A stretch of DNA of 7,215 nt from contig CAMJXI010000052.1 in NCBI GenBank assembly GCA_946409675.1, positions 1 to 7,215 of the forward strand, read 5' to 3'. This document shows, piece by piece, positions 1-5,704 of this stretch (position 1 is the stretch's first letter; each line of letters begins with the position of its first letter). The stretch is from an uncultured Lactobacillus sp. (GTDB lineage Bacteria > Bacillota > Bacilli > Lactobacillales > Lactobacillaceae). A program made the translations under genes and the position numbers. The notes under the pieces were generated by a model. That model saw only the letters and a program-made list of their open reading frames with translations, had not been told where the DNA came from and did no database searches.

Positions 1-53
1 CAAAAAGTGCCTCACAATCATTAGACTATTTGTCTAACAATTATGAAGCACTT
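1..53 (-). terminator. Rho-independent terminator of lexA
   Basis: Two 22-nt arms (5-26 and 32-53) enclose a 5-nt loop (27-31). Eighteen positions are Watson-Crick pairs. The other four (11/47, 15/43, 19/39, 20/38) are C/A mismatches on the plus strand but become G-U wobbles in the minus-strand RNA, so only that transcript forms an uninterrupted 22-bp stem. In the same direction the stem runs straight into five U residues (from the A run at 2-6). It lies about 40 nt beyond the lexA stop codon and points the right way to end lexA transcription. What lies further left is outside the window. Confidence 0.85.
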
Positions 54-92
54 CATTACTTGGAAGCTCGTCTTAATATTTTTAACTTACTT

Positions 93-716
93 TTACTGAA
101 TGTTGGAACGATAAAGTCCGATGACCTTACCTAAGATGCTTACCTCATCCAAAATAATTGGGGCGAGGGTGTCATTTTCCGGTTGTAAGCGGAAGTGACC
201 ATTTTCTTTGAAGAAACGTTTAACAGTTGCTTCGTCTTCACCGGTCATTGCGACCACGACCTCACCGTTAGAAGCAGTATTTTGTTTCTTAACGATGACT
301 TCATCACCGTCAAAAATTCCGATGTTGATCATACTATCACCACGAACCGAAAGCATGAAGAGTTGTTCTTCTTGGTTTACCAAATCTGGTGGAAGAGGGA
401 AATAATCGGTAATTTCTTCAACGGCCAAGATTGGTTGACCAGCGGTAACGACGCCGACCATTGGAATAGCCTTCTGCTTAGCGCCAATGGCTTCTAAACC
501 TGTAGGGGTAACTTCGATAGCACGAGGCTTAGTTGCGTCCTTAACCAGGTATCCCTTGGCTTCTAGGCGCATTAAGTGACCGTGCACGGTAGAAGTAGAT
601 GAAAGACCAACTGCTTCACAGATTTCTCGCACCGTAGGTGGAAAGCCCCGATCTTCGACCGTCTCGTAGATATAGCGTAAAATTTCATTTTGTTTAGAAT
701 CGTGTGTTTTTGTCAT
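93..716 (-). CDS. lexA: LexA, SOS-response transcriptional repressor
   Basis: This 207-residue protein has the usual LexA length and layout. The N-terminal winged helix-turn-helix (about residues 1-65) holds the typical PPTVREI and [10 protein letters not shown] stretches that read the SOS operator. The C-terminal S24-type latent protease domain (about 85-207) has the Ala92-Gly93 self-cleavage bond, Ser128 within RGDSM as nucleophile, and Lys166 within ATVKRF as general base. All catalytic parts are present, so it should be a normal dimeric repressor that cleaves itself when bound to RecA-ssDNA filaments and so switches on DNA-damage genes. The start is supported by a GGAG ribosome binding site (724-727) 7 nt upstream. 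The gene stands alone, diverges from ynzC, and ends at a strong hairpin. A candidate SOS box on its own promoter suggests autorepression. Confidence 0.98.
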   Translation of the reverse strand: MTKTHDSKQNEILRYIYETVEDRGFPPTVREICEAVGLSSTSTVHGHLMRLEAKGYLVKDATKPRAIEVTPTGLEAIGAKQKAIPMVGVVTAGQPILAVEEITDYFPLPPDLVNQEEQLFMLSVRGDSMINIGIFDGDEVIVKKQNTASNGEVVVAMTGEDEATVKRFFKENGHFRLQPENDTLAPIILDEVSILGKVIGLYRSNIQ

Positions 717-744
717 TTGAAAACTCCGAATTTATTGTTAATAT
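717..744 (+). promoter_or_regulatory. Candidate ynzC promoter
   Basis: TTGAAA (717-722, 5/6) lies 16 nt before TAATAT (739-744, 4/6). TATAAG at 742-747 is an alternative -10, but its spacing of 19 is long. The -35 abuts the lexA start codon, and the -10 nearly meets the lexA -10 at 746-751, so the two promoters face each other. The SOS box would then lie in the early transcribed region, about 20-35 bp after the start site, where bound LexA could still hinder transcription. No experimental support is visible. Confidence 0.45.
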
Positions 745-745
745 A

Positions 746-774
746 AGAATATCACAGTTTTTAACTAGGGGCAA
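746..774 (-). promoter_or_regulatory. lexA promoter with extended -10
   Basis: Read on the minus strand, TTGCCC (769-774, 4/6 to consensus) is separated by 17 nt from TATTCT (746-751). The -10 is preceded by TGA, giving an extended -10 (TGn). The -35 overlaps the candidate SOS box, so LexA bound there would block polymerase. This is inferred from motif match and position only. Confidence 0.6.
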
Positions 775-785
775 ACAAATGTTCT
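772..785. promoter_or_regulatory. LexA operator (SOS box)
   Basis: The 14-mer CAAACAAATGTTCT matches the Gram-positive SOS consensus CGAACRNRYGTTYC at 11 of 13 defined positions. The mismatches are the second base (A for G) and the last (T for C). It retains both half-site cores, AAC and GTT, with the correct 4-nt centre. It overlaps the lexA -35 and lies 20 bp before the ynzC start codon, so it could act on both divergent genes. Confidence 0.75.
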
Positions 786-805
786 AGTATGTAAAGGGGG
801 ATATT

Positions 806-1060
806 ATGAGTCTTTCAAAAGATGAACAAGAAAAAATCCGCAAACGGATTAACGAACTAGCAAAGAAGAAAAAAGAAGCCGAATTAACTGCTGAAGAAGA
901 AGCAGAACGGCAAGATTTGCACCAACAATTTTTGGCGAATTTTCGTGAAGGTTTTAGACAACAACTCGAGAGTATCAAGGTTGTTGACAAAGAAGGAAAC
1001 GATATTACGTCAGAAAAAGCTAAAAAAGCGCAAAGAAAAAACGGATTAAGGAAAGATTAG
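806..1060 (+). CDS. ynzC: DUF896 family protein (YnzC-like)
   Basis: This 84-residue, highly charged, probably cytosolic protein is a clear DUF896/YnzC member. It shows the family's INELAKKKKE stretch (about 15-24), then a Glu-rich LTAEEEAE segment, the FRxxFRQQLESIKVVD block, and the GNDIT motif near residue 65. The first half reads as two amphipathic helices, a helical-hairpin fold known for YnzC. No signal peptide or membrane segment is present. A ribosome binding site (AAAGGGGG, 793-800) lies 5 nt before the ATG. The biochemical role of the family is not established. In Bacillus subtilis, ynzC is the last gene of the SOS-induced yneA-yneB-ynzC operon beside lexA. Here it is directly divergent from lexA with an SOS box between them, so damage induction is a reasonable inference. 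Confidence 0.95.
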   Translation: MSLSKDEQEKIRKRINELAKKKKEAELTAEEEAERQDLHQQFLANFREGFRQQLESIKVVDKEGNDITSEKAKKAQRKNGLRKD

Positions 1061-1120
1061 TCTTTCATTAATGGCGAATTTTGTGTACACTAAGAATGTT
1101 AAATTTTGGAGGTTTTATAG

Positions 1121-1351
1121 ATGAACATTGGTTTAATAGTTTTATTACTAGTTATAGGATTTGCACTTGGTGCAGTAGCTGGCTTCTTTGGAGCTCGTGC
1201 CTATATGAAGAAATATTTTGAAGATAACCCACCGGTTAATGAAGATATGATTAGTGCAATGATGTCACAAATGGGTCAAAAACCATCTGCCAAGAAATTG
1301 AATCAAATGATGATTGCAATGAAAGCACAACAAAAAGCTTCAAAAAAATAG
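1121..1351 (+). CDS. yneF: YneF family (UPF0154) small membrane protein
   Basis: This 76-residue protein matches the YneF/UPF0154 family in length and layout. A single N-terminal hydrophobic helix (about 3-25, rich in Leu, Ile, Val, Gly and Ala) is followed by the conserved region ARAYMKKYFEDNPPVNEDMI (26-45). The soluble Lys-rich tail carries MMSQMGQKPSAKKLNQMM. The helix has no obvious signal-peptidase site, so it is probably a membrane anchor with a cytoplasmic C-terminus. A GGAGG site (1108-1112) sits 8 nt before the ATG. The 60-bp gap after ynzC has no convincing promoter (at best a weak TACACT at 1086-1091), so co-transcription with ynzC is likely. The molecular role of the family is unknown. 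The reading frame ends just before a terminator-like dyad. Confidence 0.95.
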   Translation: MNIGLIVLLLVIGFALGAVAGFFGARAYMKKYFEDNPPVNEDMISAMMSQMGQKPSAKKLNQMMIAMKAQQKASKK

Positions 1352-1364
1352 TATTAGCTTGCGG

Positions 1365-1395
1365 CGGGTTAACCTAGTTAACCCGTCTTTGTTTT
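1365..1395 (+). terminator. Intrinsic terminator or attenuator between yneF and the ABC operon
   Basis: A perfect 9-bp inverted repeat, CGGGTTAAC (1365-1373) and GTTAACCCG (1377-1385), with a 3-nt loop, is followed by a T-rich tail (TCTTTGTTTT). This is the form of a rho-independent terminator for the ynzC-yneF transcript. Only 29 nt separate it from the next start codon, and no good promoter is visible in that gap, so partial readthrough or conditional antitermination would feed the ABC genes. As DNA it is also a 21-bp palindrome that could serve as an operator. Confidence 0.7.
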
Positions 1396-1414
1396 ACACA
1401 AAAAGGGGTAGAAA

Positions 1415-3175
1415 ATGGGAATATTTAAAAAATTGGGTTGGTACTTCAAATCTGAGAAGAAACGTTACCTCTTAGGTGTAGGATTTTTAATGCTTACTTC
1501 GGTAATCAATTTGATACCACCCAGAATTATCGGCTTAATGGCCGACCAAGTGGACAAGGGCACCATGCCTTGGTCCAAATTTTTTATGTTGATCGGTGCA
1601 ATTGTTTTAGCAGCCGTCTTGCTGTATTTTTTCCGTTACATGTGGAGGAACCGCATCTGGGGTGGCGCTGCCAAACTAGAACGTGAGATGCGTTCTAAGT
1701 TGTTCTGGCACTTCATGCAGATGGATGAGACCTTCTTTCAACGTCACCGAACAGGTGATTTGATGGCTCATGCGACGAATGACTTGAGTGCCATTCAACA
1801 AGTGGCAGGAGCTGGTGTTTTGACGCTGGTCGACTCAATCGTGACTGGTGGTTCAACCATCATCGCTATGATGATTTTTGTCGATTGGAAATTAACATTG
1901 GTTGCAATGATTCCAATGCCATTCTTAGCCGTCATGGCTCGAATCTTAGGGACAAAACTCCATGATGCATTCGGCCATTCACAAGCAATGTTCTCTAAAT
2001 TAAATAATAAGACCCAGGAAAGTATCGCCGGAATCAAGGTCATCAAGACTTTTGGTCAGGAAGATGACAGTGTCGCTGAATTTGACGGCATGATTAACAA
2101 GACCATCGACGTCAACAAAAAAGTGTTCCGCTTAGATGCAATGTTTGATCCTTTGACGACATTAATCATTGGTGCAACCTACGTGATTACCATCATCTAT
2201 GGTGGCTCAATGGTCATGTCAAAGGCGATTACGATTGGACAATTGATTTCCTTCATTGCTTATATTTCAGCAATGGTTTGGCCAATGTTTGCTATTGGTC
2301 GTTTATTCAACATCTTGGAACGTGGTAGTGCCAGTTATGACCGGGTCATGTTCTTGATGAACGAAAAGACCTTGATTAAGGAAATTACGGACGACGCAGA
2401 ACCAATCGCTTCTGGCGACTTAAAATACGACGTTCAAAAATTTGCTTATCCCGACGAACCAGATGAATTAGTCTTGCAAAATATTAAGTTTACTTTGCCT
2501 CAGGGCAAGACATTGGGCTTAGTTGGTCGTGTCGGTGCCGGTAAATCAACCATCATTAAATTGTTAATGCGTGAATTTGATAACTACACTGGTTCCATCG
2601 AGATTGGCGACAACAACATCAAATCGTTGCGGCTTGATTCACTCAAATTAGCCATTGGGTATGTGCCACAAGATAACTTCTTGTTCTCAACTAGTATCAA
2701 AGACAACATCCGCTTCTCAAATATCGAAGCGAGCCAAGATTCAGTTGAAGTTGCTGCAGAAAAAGCAGCCTTACATGAAGACATCATGAATTTCCCCAAG
2801 AACTACCAAACTTTGGTTGGTGAAAACGGTGTGTCATTGTCAGGTGGTCAAAAACAACGGATGGCGATTGCTCGTGCATTGTTGAAGGATCCTGAGATTT
2901 TGATTTTGGATGATGCTTTCTCTGCCGTCGATGCAAAAACCGAAGAGGCAATTTTGCACAACTTGAACGAGGAACGTGGCGACAAGACGACTATTATCTC
3001 GGCACACAGACTTTCAAGTGTTATGCACGCGGATGAGATTTTGGTCATCGACGAAGGTCAGATTGTTGAATCTGGAACACATGAGACACTGCTTGCAAGT
3101 GGTGGTTGGTATAAAGAAATGTGGAACAAGCAACAATTTGAAGGCGCAACTGGAGGGAGGAATAATTATGGATGA
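1415..3175 (+). CDS. ABC exporter half-transporter, subunit 1 (degenerate Walker B)
   Basis: This 586-residue protein fuses an ABC type-1 exporter membrane domain (about 15-310, six helices near 19-38, 57-77, 133-156, 158-178, 248-268 and 274-295) to an ATPase domain (about 335-575). The ATPase motifs are Walker A GRVGAGKST (371-379), Q-loop Gln419, signature LSGGQ (475-479), Walker B ILILD ending at Asp499, D-loop SAVD (503-506) and switch His531. The residue after Walker B, normally the catalytic Glu, is Asp500. This is typical of the non-hydrolytic partner in heterodimeric exporters such as LmrC, BmrC or TM287. It should pair with the next gene, whose start lies inside this one's end. The start codon has AAAAGGGG (1401-1408) 6 nt upstream. 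The substrate cannot be told: lipids, drugs and peptides are all possible, and MdlA/YheI-style labels reflect homology only. Confidence 0.95.
   Translation: MGIFKKLGWYFKSEKKRYLLGVGFLMLTSVINLIPPRIIGLMADQVDKGTMPWSKFFMLIGAIVLAAVLLYFFRYMWRNRIWGGAAKLEREMRSKLFWHFMQMDETFFQRHRTGDLMAHATNDLSAIQQVAGAGVLTLVDSIVTGGSTIIAMMIFVDWKLTLVAMIPMPFLAVMARILGTKLHDAFGHSQAMFSKLNNKTQESIAGIKVIKTFGQEDDSVAEFDGMINKTIDVNKKVFRLDAMFDPLTTLIIGATYVITIIYGGSMVMSKAITIGQLISFIAYISAMVWPMFAIGRLFNILERGSASYDRVMFLMNEKTLIKEITDDAEPIASGDLKYDVQKFAYPDEPDELVLQNIKFTLPQGKTLGLVGRVGAGKSTIIKLLMREFDNYTGSIEIGDNNIKSLRLDSLKLAIGYVPQDNFLFSTSIKDNIRFSNIEASQDSVEVAAEKAALHEDIMNFPKNYQTLVGENGVSLSGGQKQRMAIARALLKDPEILILDDAFSAVDAKTEEAILHNLNEERGDKTTIISAHRLSSVMHADEILVIDEGQIVESGTHETLLASGGWYKEMWNKQQFEGATGGRNNYG
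3152..3170 (+). promoter_or_regulatory. Ribosome binding site that fixes the start of the second ABC gene
   Basis: A double purine-rich site, GGAGGGAGG (3152-3160), lies 7 nt before the ATG at 3168-3170. It is inside the last codons of the preceding gene. It shows that translation of the second subunit begins here rather than at the in-frame ATG at 2976, which lies deep inside the first gene's ATPase domain and has no such site. Confidence 0.9.
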
Positions 3176-4946
3176 ACATCAATCAGTTTGGTCTAAAAGT
3201 ATTCCTTTTAAAGAACAACTAAAGATCATGAAGCGTTTATTTGGTTTTACGAAACCATTCAAGTACCAATTTTTAGCAGCCATTTTTGGTTCCTTTATCG
3301 TTAGTGCCTTAACCATGTTGTTACCAAGACTATTGCAATACTTCATGGATAATTTTTTGGCAAAACAATCAGCAACTGTTCAGATTGTTCTAGGTATCGC
3401 GTTAATTTATGCGATTGGGACAATTTTGAAGGCAATTGTGCAATTCATTTACATTTACTTGTTCAACTTAGCGTTTGAGCGTTCCCTTGAAAGAGTACGT
3501 CAAACTTTGTTCAATAAGTTGAATAAATTGGGTATGCGTTATTTCGACCAGACTCCATCAGGTTCGATTGTGTCTCGTGTCACCAATGATACAAGTACTT
3601 TAGCCGACTTTTGGAACGTCTTTGCGACCATTATCTTTGCGGTCTTTTCAATCGTCACAGCGTTTATTGCGATGTGGACGACAAATCACACGGCAGCTTT
3701 GATTGTGCTCGCATTTATCCCAATCTTGATTTTCTTCATCTGGCTTTACTCTAGTTACAGTTCACGATTGTATCGTCAATTTAGAGAAAAGTTGAGTTTA
3801 ATCAACGTTAAATTGAACGAATCAATCGAAGGTATTACGGTTATTCAACAATTTAGACAAGAAAAACGAGTGGATGACGAATTTGAAAAGGTCAATGAGG
3901 AACAGTTGGCAACGCGTAATGCGATGATCAAAATCAACTCACTGCTCTTGTCACCAATTACTTCATTACTTTATTCGTTAGCGGTTACAGCAGTTTTGAT
4001 CTACTTTGGTTTCCCAACGCAACACATTTTTGTCCAAGCTGGTGTCATCTATGCGTTCACTAACTACGTGCAAAACTTCTTCAATCCATTGTCAGAAGTG
4101 ATGGATTCGATGACCTTCTTCCAAGATGGTGTGGTTGCCGGAATGCGGATTTTTAGAATTTTGGATAACGAAGAACTTGCTCCAAAACAATTGGATGTGC
4201 CAGATGCAAAAGTAACTGAGGGACGAATTGAATTTAAACACGTGAACTTCAGTTATGATGGCGAACACCAAATCCTAAAAGATGTGAACTTTACGGTTGA
4301 ACCGGGTGAAACACTCGGGATCGTTGGACACACAGGTAGTGGTAAGAGCTCAATCATCAACGTGATGATGCGCTTCTACGAATACTACGAAGGTGAAATC
4401 TTGATTGATGGTCATAACATTCGGGACTTCAAGAAGGATGAACTCCGTGCAAAACTAGGACTTGTTTTGCAAGATCCATTTATGTTCTATGGGGATGTGG
4501 CTTCTAACATCAGATTGTATAATGACAAAATTTCTGATGAAGAAGTTGTGCGTGCTGCTCAATTTGTGCAAGCTGATCATTTCATTGAACGGCTACCAAG
4601 AAAGTATCACTCTAAGGTGATTGAAGGTGGCTCACAATTCTCAAGTGGTCAAAGACAATTGATTTCGTTTGCGAGAACAGTTGTAACAGATCCGAAGATT
4701 TTGGTGCTCGATGAAGCTACGGCTAATATCGATACGGAAACCGAATCAATGATCCAAGAAGGATTGAAAAAGATTCGTCATGGTCGTACTACTTTGGCGA
4801 TTGCGCACAGACTTTCGACAATCATGGATTCTAACCAGATTATTGTGTTGGACCAGGGTCAGATTGTGGAACATGGTACGCATCAAGAATTGCTTGATTT
4901 GAAGGGTTACTACTATAACTTGTATCAATTACAACAAAATATGTAA
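3168..4946 (+). CDS. ABC exporter half-transporter, subunit 2 (canonical catalytic Glu)
   Basis: From the supported ATG this is 592 residues. A type-1 exporter membrane domain (about 20-325, helices near 33-53, 72-95, 152-170, 175-197, 258-280 and 284-303) precedes an ATPase domain (about 352-585). The motifs are Walker A GHTGSGKSS (387-395), Q-loop Gln435, signature FSSGQ (491-495, instead of LSGGQ), Walker B ILVLD ending at Asp515, catalytic Glu516 and switch His547. The open frame runs back to an ATG at 2976, but those 64 extra residues overlap the first gene's ATPase coding region and do not resemble a transporter. The true start overlaps the upstream stop by 8 nt, implying translational coupling. 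The loop between helices 5 and 6 is short, so the large extracellular insert of BmrD/LmrD-type partners is missing. Together the subunits should form one membrane exporter; the substrate is unknown. Confidence 0.95.
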   Translation: MDEHQSVWSKSIPFKEQLKIMKRLFGFTKPFKYQFLAAIFGSFIVSALTMLLPRLLQYFMDNFLAKQSATVQIVLGIALIYAIGTILKAIVQFIYIYLFNLAFERSLERVRQTLFNKLNKLGMRYFDQTPSGSIVSRVTNDTSTLADFWNVFATIIFAVFSIVTAFIAMWTTNHTAALIVLAFIPILIFFIWLYSSYSSRLYRQFREKLSLINVKLNESIEGITVIQQFRQEKRVDDEFEKVNEEQLATRNAMIKINSLLLSPITSLLYSLAVTAVLIYFGFPTQHIFVQAGVIYAFTNYVQNFFNPLSEVMDSMTFFQDGVVAGMRIFRILDNEELAPKQLDVPDAKVTEGRIEFKHVNFSYDGEHQILKDVNFTVEPGETLGIVGHTGSGKSSIINVMMRFYEYYEGEILIDGHNIRDFKKDELRAKLGLVLQDPFMFYGDVASNIRLYNDKISDEEVVRAAQFVQADHFIERLPRKYHSKVIEGGSQFSSGQRQLISFARTVVTDPKILVLDEATANIDTETESMIQEGLKKIRHGRTTLAIAHRLSTIMDSNQIIVLDQGQIVEHGTHQELLDLKGYYYNLYQLQQNM

Positions 4947-4973
4947 ACAAATTATTGTAGAATAAATCACTTA

Positions 4974-5013
4974 AAAAGCCTGGTTATCAGATTTTCTGAT
5001 AGACCAGGCTTTT
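4974..5013. terminator. Bidirectional terminator between the ABC operon and plsC
   Basis: An 11-bp stem, AAAAGCCTGGT (4974-4984) with ACCAGGCTTTT (5003-5013), continues through a T-G wobble (4985/5002), skips a bulged A (5001), and closes with ATCAG (4986-4990) and CTGAT (4996-5000) around an ATTTT loop. The A and T runs at both ends give a U tract in either direction (TTTT for plus, TTTTT for minus). It lies between convergent genes and can end both transcripts. Confidence 0.9.
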
Positions 5014-5023
5014 GCGTTATAAA

Positions 5024-5638
5024 CTATTTTGCGATGTATTTGAATTCTGGATCAAGCTCAGTATCAATTGCCTGCCAAGCGTCTTCCATTTGCGAATAAA
5101 GTTCCGCAGTTGTATCTTCATTAATCTTCATTTTGCGGTCAATCATGATTGGTTCACCGAAAGTGATTTTCAAAGGTTGACGTTTGAGTAATCCCTTAAA
5201 GTTTACCGGTCCTTGATAGACAGCTGGCACAAGCGGTTTGTTAGCTAATTTTGCGATGACAAATGCCCCAGATTTTAATTCTGCGCTATGTCTAGTTCCC
5301 GAAGGGAAGATGATCAAGCTGTAGTCATCCTTCTTAAGTCCTCTGACAGGAATTTTGATGGCAGAAGGTGCTGGGTTGTCGCGGTCAACGCTAAAGGCGT
5401 GAGCATGGCGTAAAATCCAACTCAAAATTGGATTCTCAAACAACTCTTTTTTTGCCATGAAAATAAACTCTTTAGGGCTTGCTGCTAAGGCAAACAATAC
5501 GGGTTCCCACCAGGTTCTATGCGGTGCGATTAAAATGTAATTACCTTCAGGAATGCGTTCTTTATTATAAACATGGAGATGCCCATTCAAGACCCAGACA
5601 ACGAATCTGGCAATCGGGCGAATTATTTTATAAAACAT
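5024..5638 (-). CDS. plsC: 1-acyl-sn-glycerol-3-phosphate acyltransferase (PlsC family)
   Basis: This 204-residue protein belongs to the PlsC/LPLAT acyltransferase family, which transfers an acyl chain to lysophosphatidic acid to make phosphatidic acid, the precursor of membrane phospholipids. Residues 5-20 (IIRPIARFVVWVLNGH) form an N-terminal hydrophobic, membrane-associating helix. The acyltransferase blocks are in order: HRTWWE (40-45), where the usual HX4D motif ends in Glu instead of Asp; AFSVDRDNP (81-89), matching the FxxDR block; FPSGTRHS (111-118), where PEGTR has Ser for Glu; and LVPAVYQGP (136-144). His40 and the Arg and Gly of the other blocks are kept. The ATG is preceded by AGGTGG (5645-5650) at 6 nt. 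It is monocistronic, convergent with the ABC operon and divergent from trmN6. A paralogous acyltransferase function cannot be excluded because of the altered motifs. Confidence 0.9.
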   Translation of the reverse strand: MFYKIIRPIARFVVWVLNGHLHVYNKERIPEGNYILIAPHRTWWEPVLFALAASPKEFIFMAKKELFENPILSWILRHAHAFSVDRDNPAPSAIKIPVRGLKKDDYSLIIFPSGTRHSAELKSGAFVIAKLANKPLVPAVYQGPVNFKGLLKRQPLKITFGEPIMIDRKMKINEDTTAELYSQMEDAWQAIDTELDPEFKYIAK

Positions 5639-5641
5639 ATT

Positions 5642-5671
5642 TTTCCACCTAACTTTTAACTATGTTATTAT
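5642..5671 (+). promoter_or_regulatory. trmN6-yazA promoter (extended -10)
   Basis: TATTAT (5666-5671, 5/6) is preceded by TGT, forming an extended -10. TTTCCA (5642-5647, 4/6) is a possible -35 at spacing 18. The element shares five base pairs with the plsC -10 on the other strand. The downstream leader carries AGAGG (5695-5699) 5 nt before the trmN6 ATG. Confidence 0.5.
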
Positions 5672-5675
5672 AGCA
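5667..5675 (-). promoter_or_regulatory. plsC promoter (extended -10)
   Basis: On the minus strand a consensus TATAAT (5667-5672) is preceded by TGC, a full extended -10 element. The -35 is poor (best CTGAAT at spacing 15), as is common with extended -10 promoters. It lies 28 nt upstream of the plsC start codon, leaving a short leader that contains the AGGTGG site. Confidence 0.65.
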
Positions 5676-5704
5676 AAGATTACTAGAATTCAGTAGAGGT
5701 TACC

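Noticed and set aside
195..497. Plus-strand open frames of 100 and 65 codons (195-497, 208-405) opposite lexA.
   Set aside because: They are antisense to a fully intact lexA, have no ribosome binding site, and give no recognisable protein.
784..990. Minus-strand 68-codon frame opposite ynzC.
   Set aside because: It is a Ser/Phe-rich shadow of the Lys/Glu-rich YnzC coding strand, without a start signal.
1061..1120. Possible promoter for yneF (CTTTCA at 1063-1068, TACACT at 1086-1091).
   Set aside because: Both boxes are weak matches with no extended -10; co-transcription with ynzC explains the gene without it.
1795..3048. Minus-strand frames within the first ABC gene (1795-2046, 2584-2799, 2848-3048).
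   Set aside because: They are antisense shadows of a well-supported exporter gene, with no ribosome binding sites or family features.
2976..3167. N-terminal 64-residue extension of the second ABC subunit from the ATG at 2976.
   Set aside because: It overlaps the end of the first gene's ATPase domain in another frame, its sequence is unlike an exporter N-terminus, and the strong GGAGGGAGG site marks the start at 3168.
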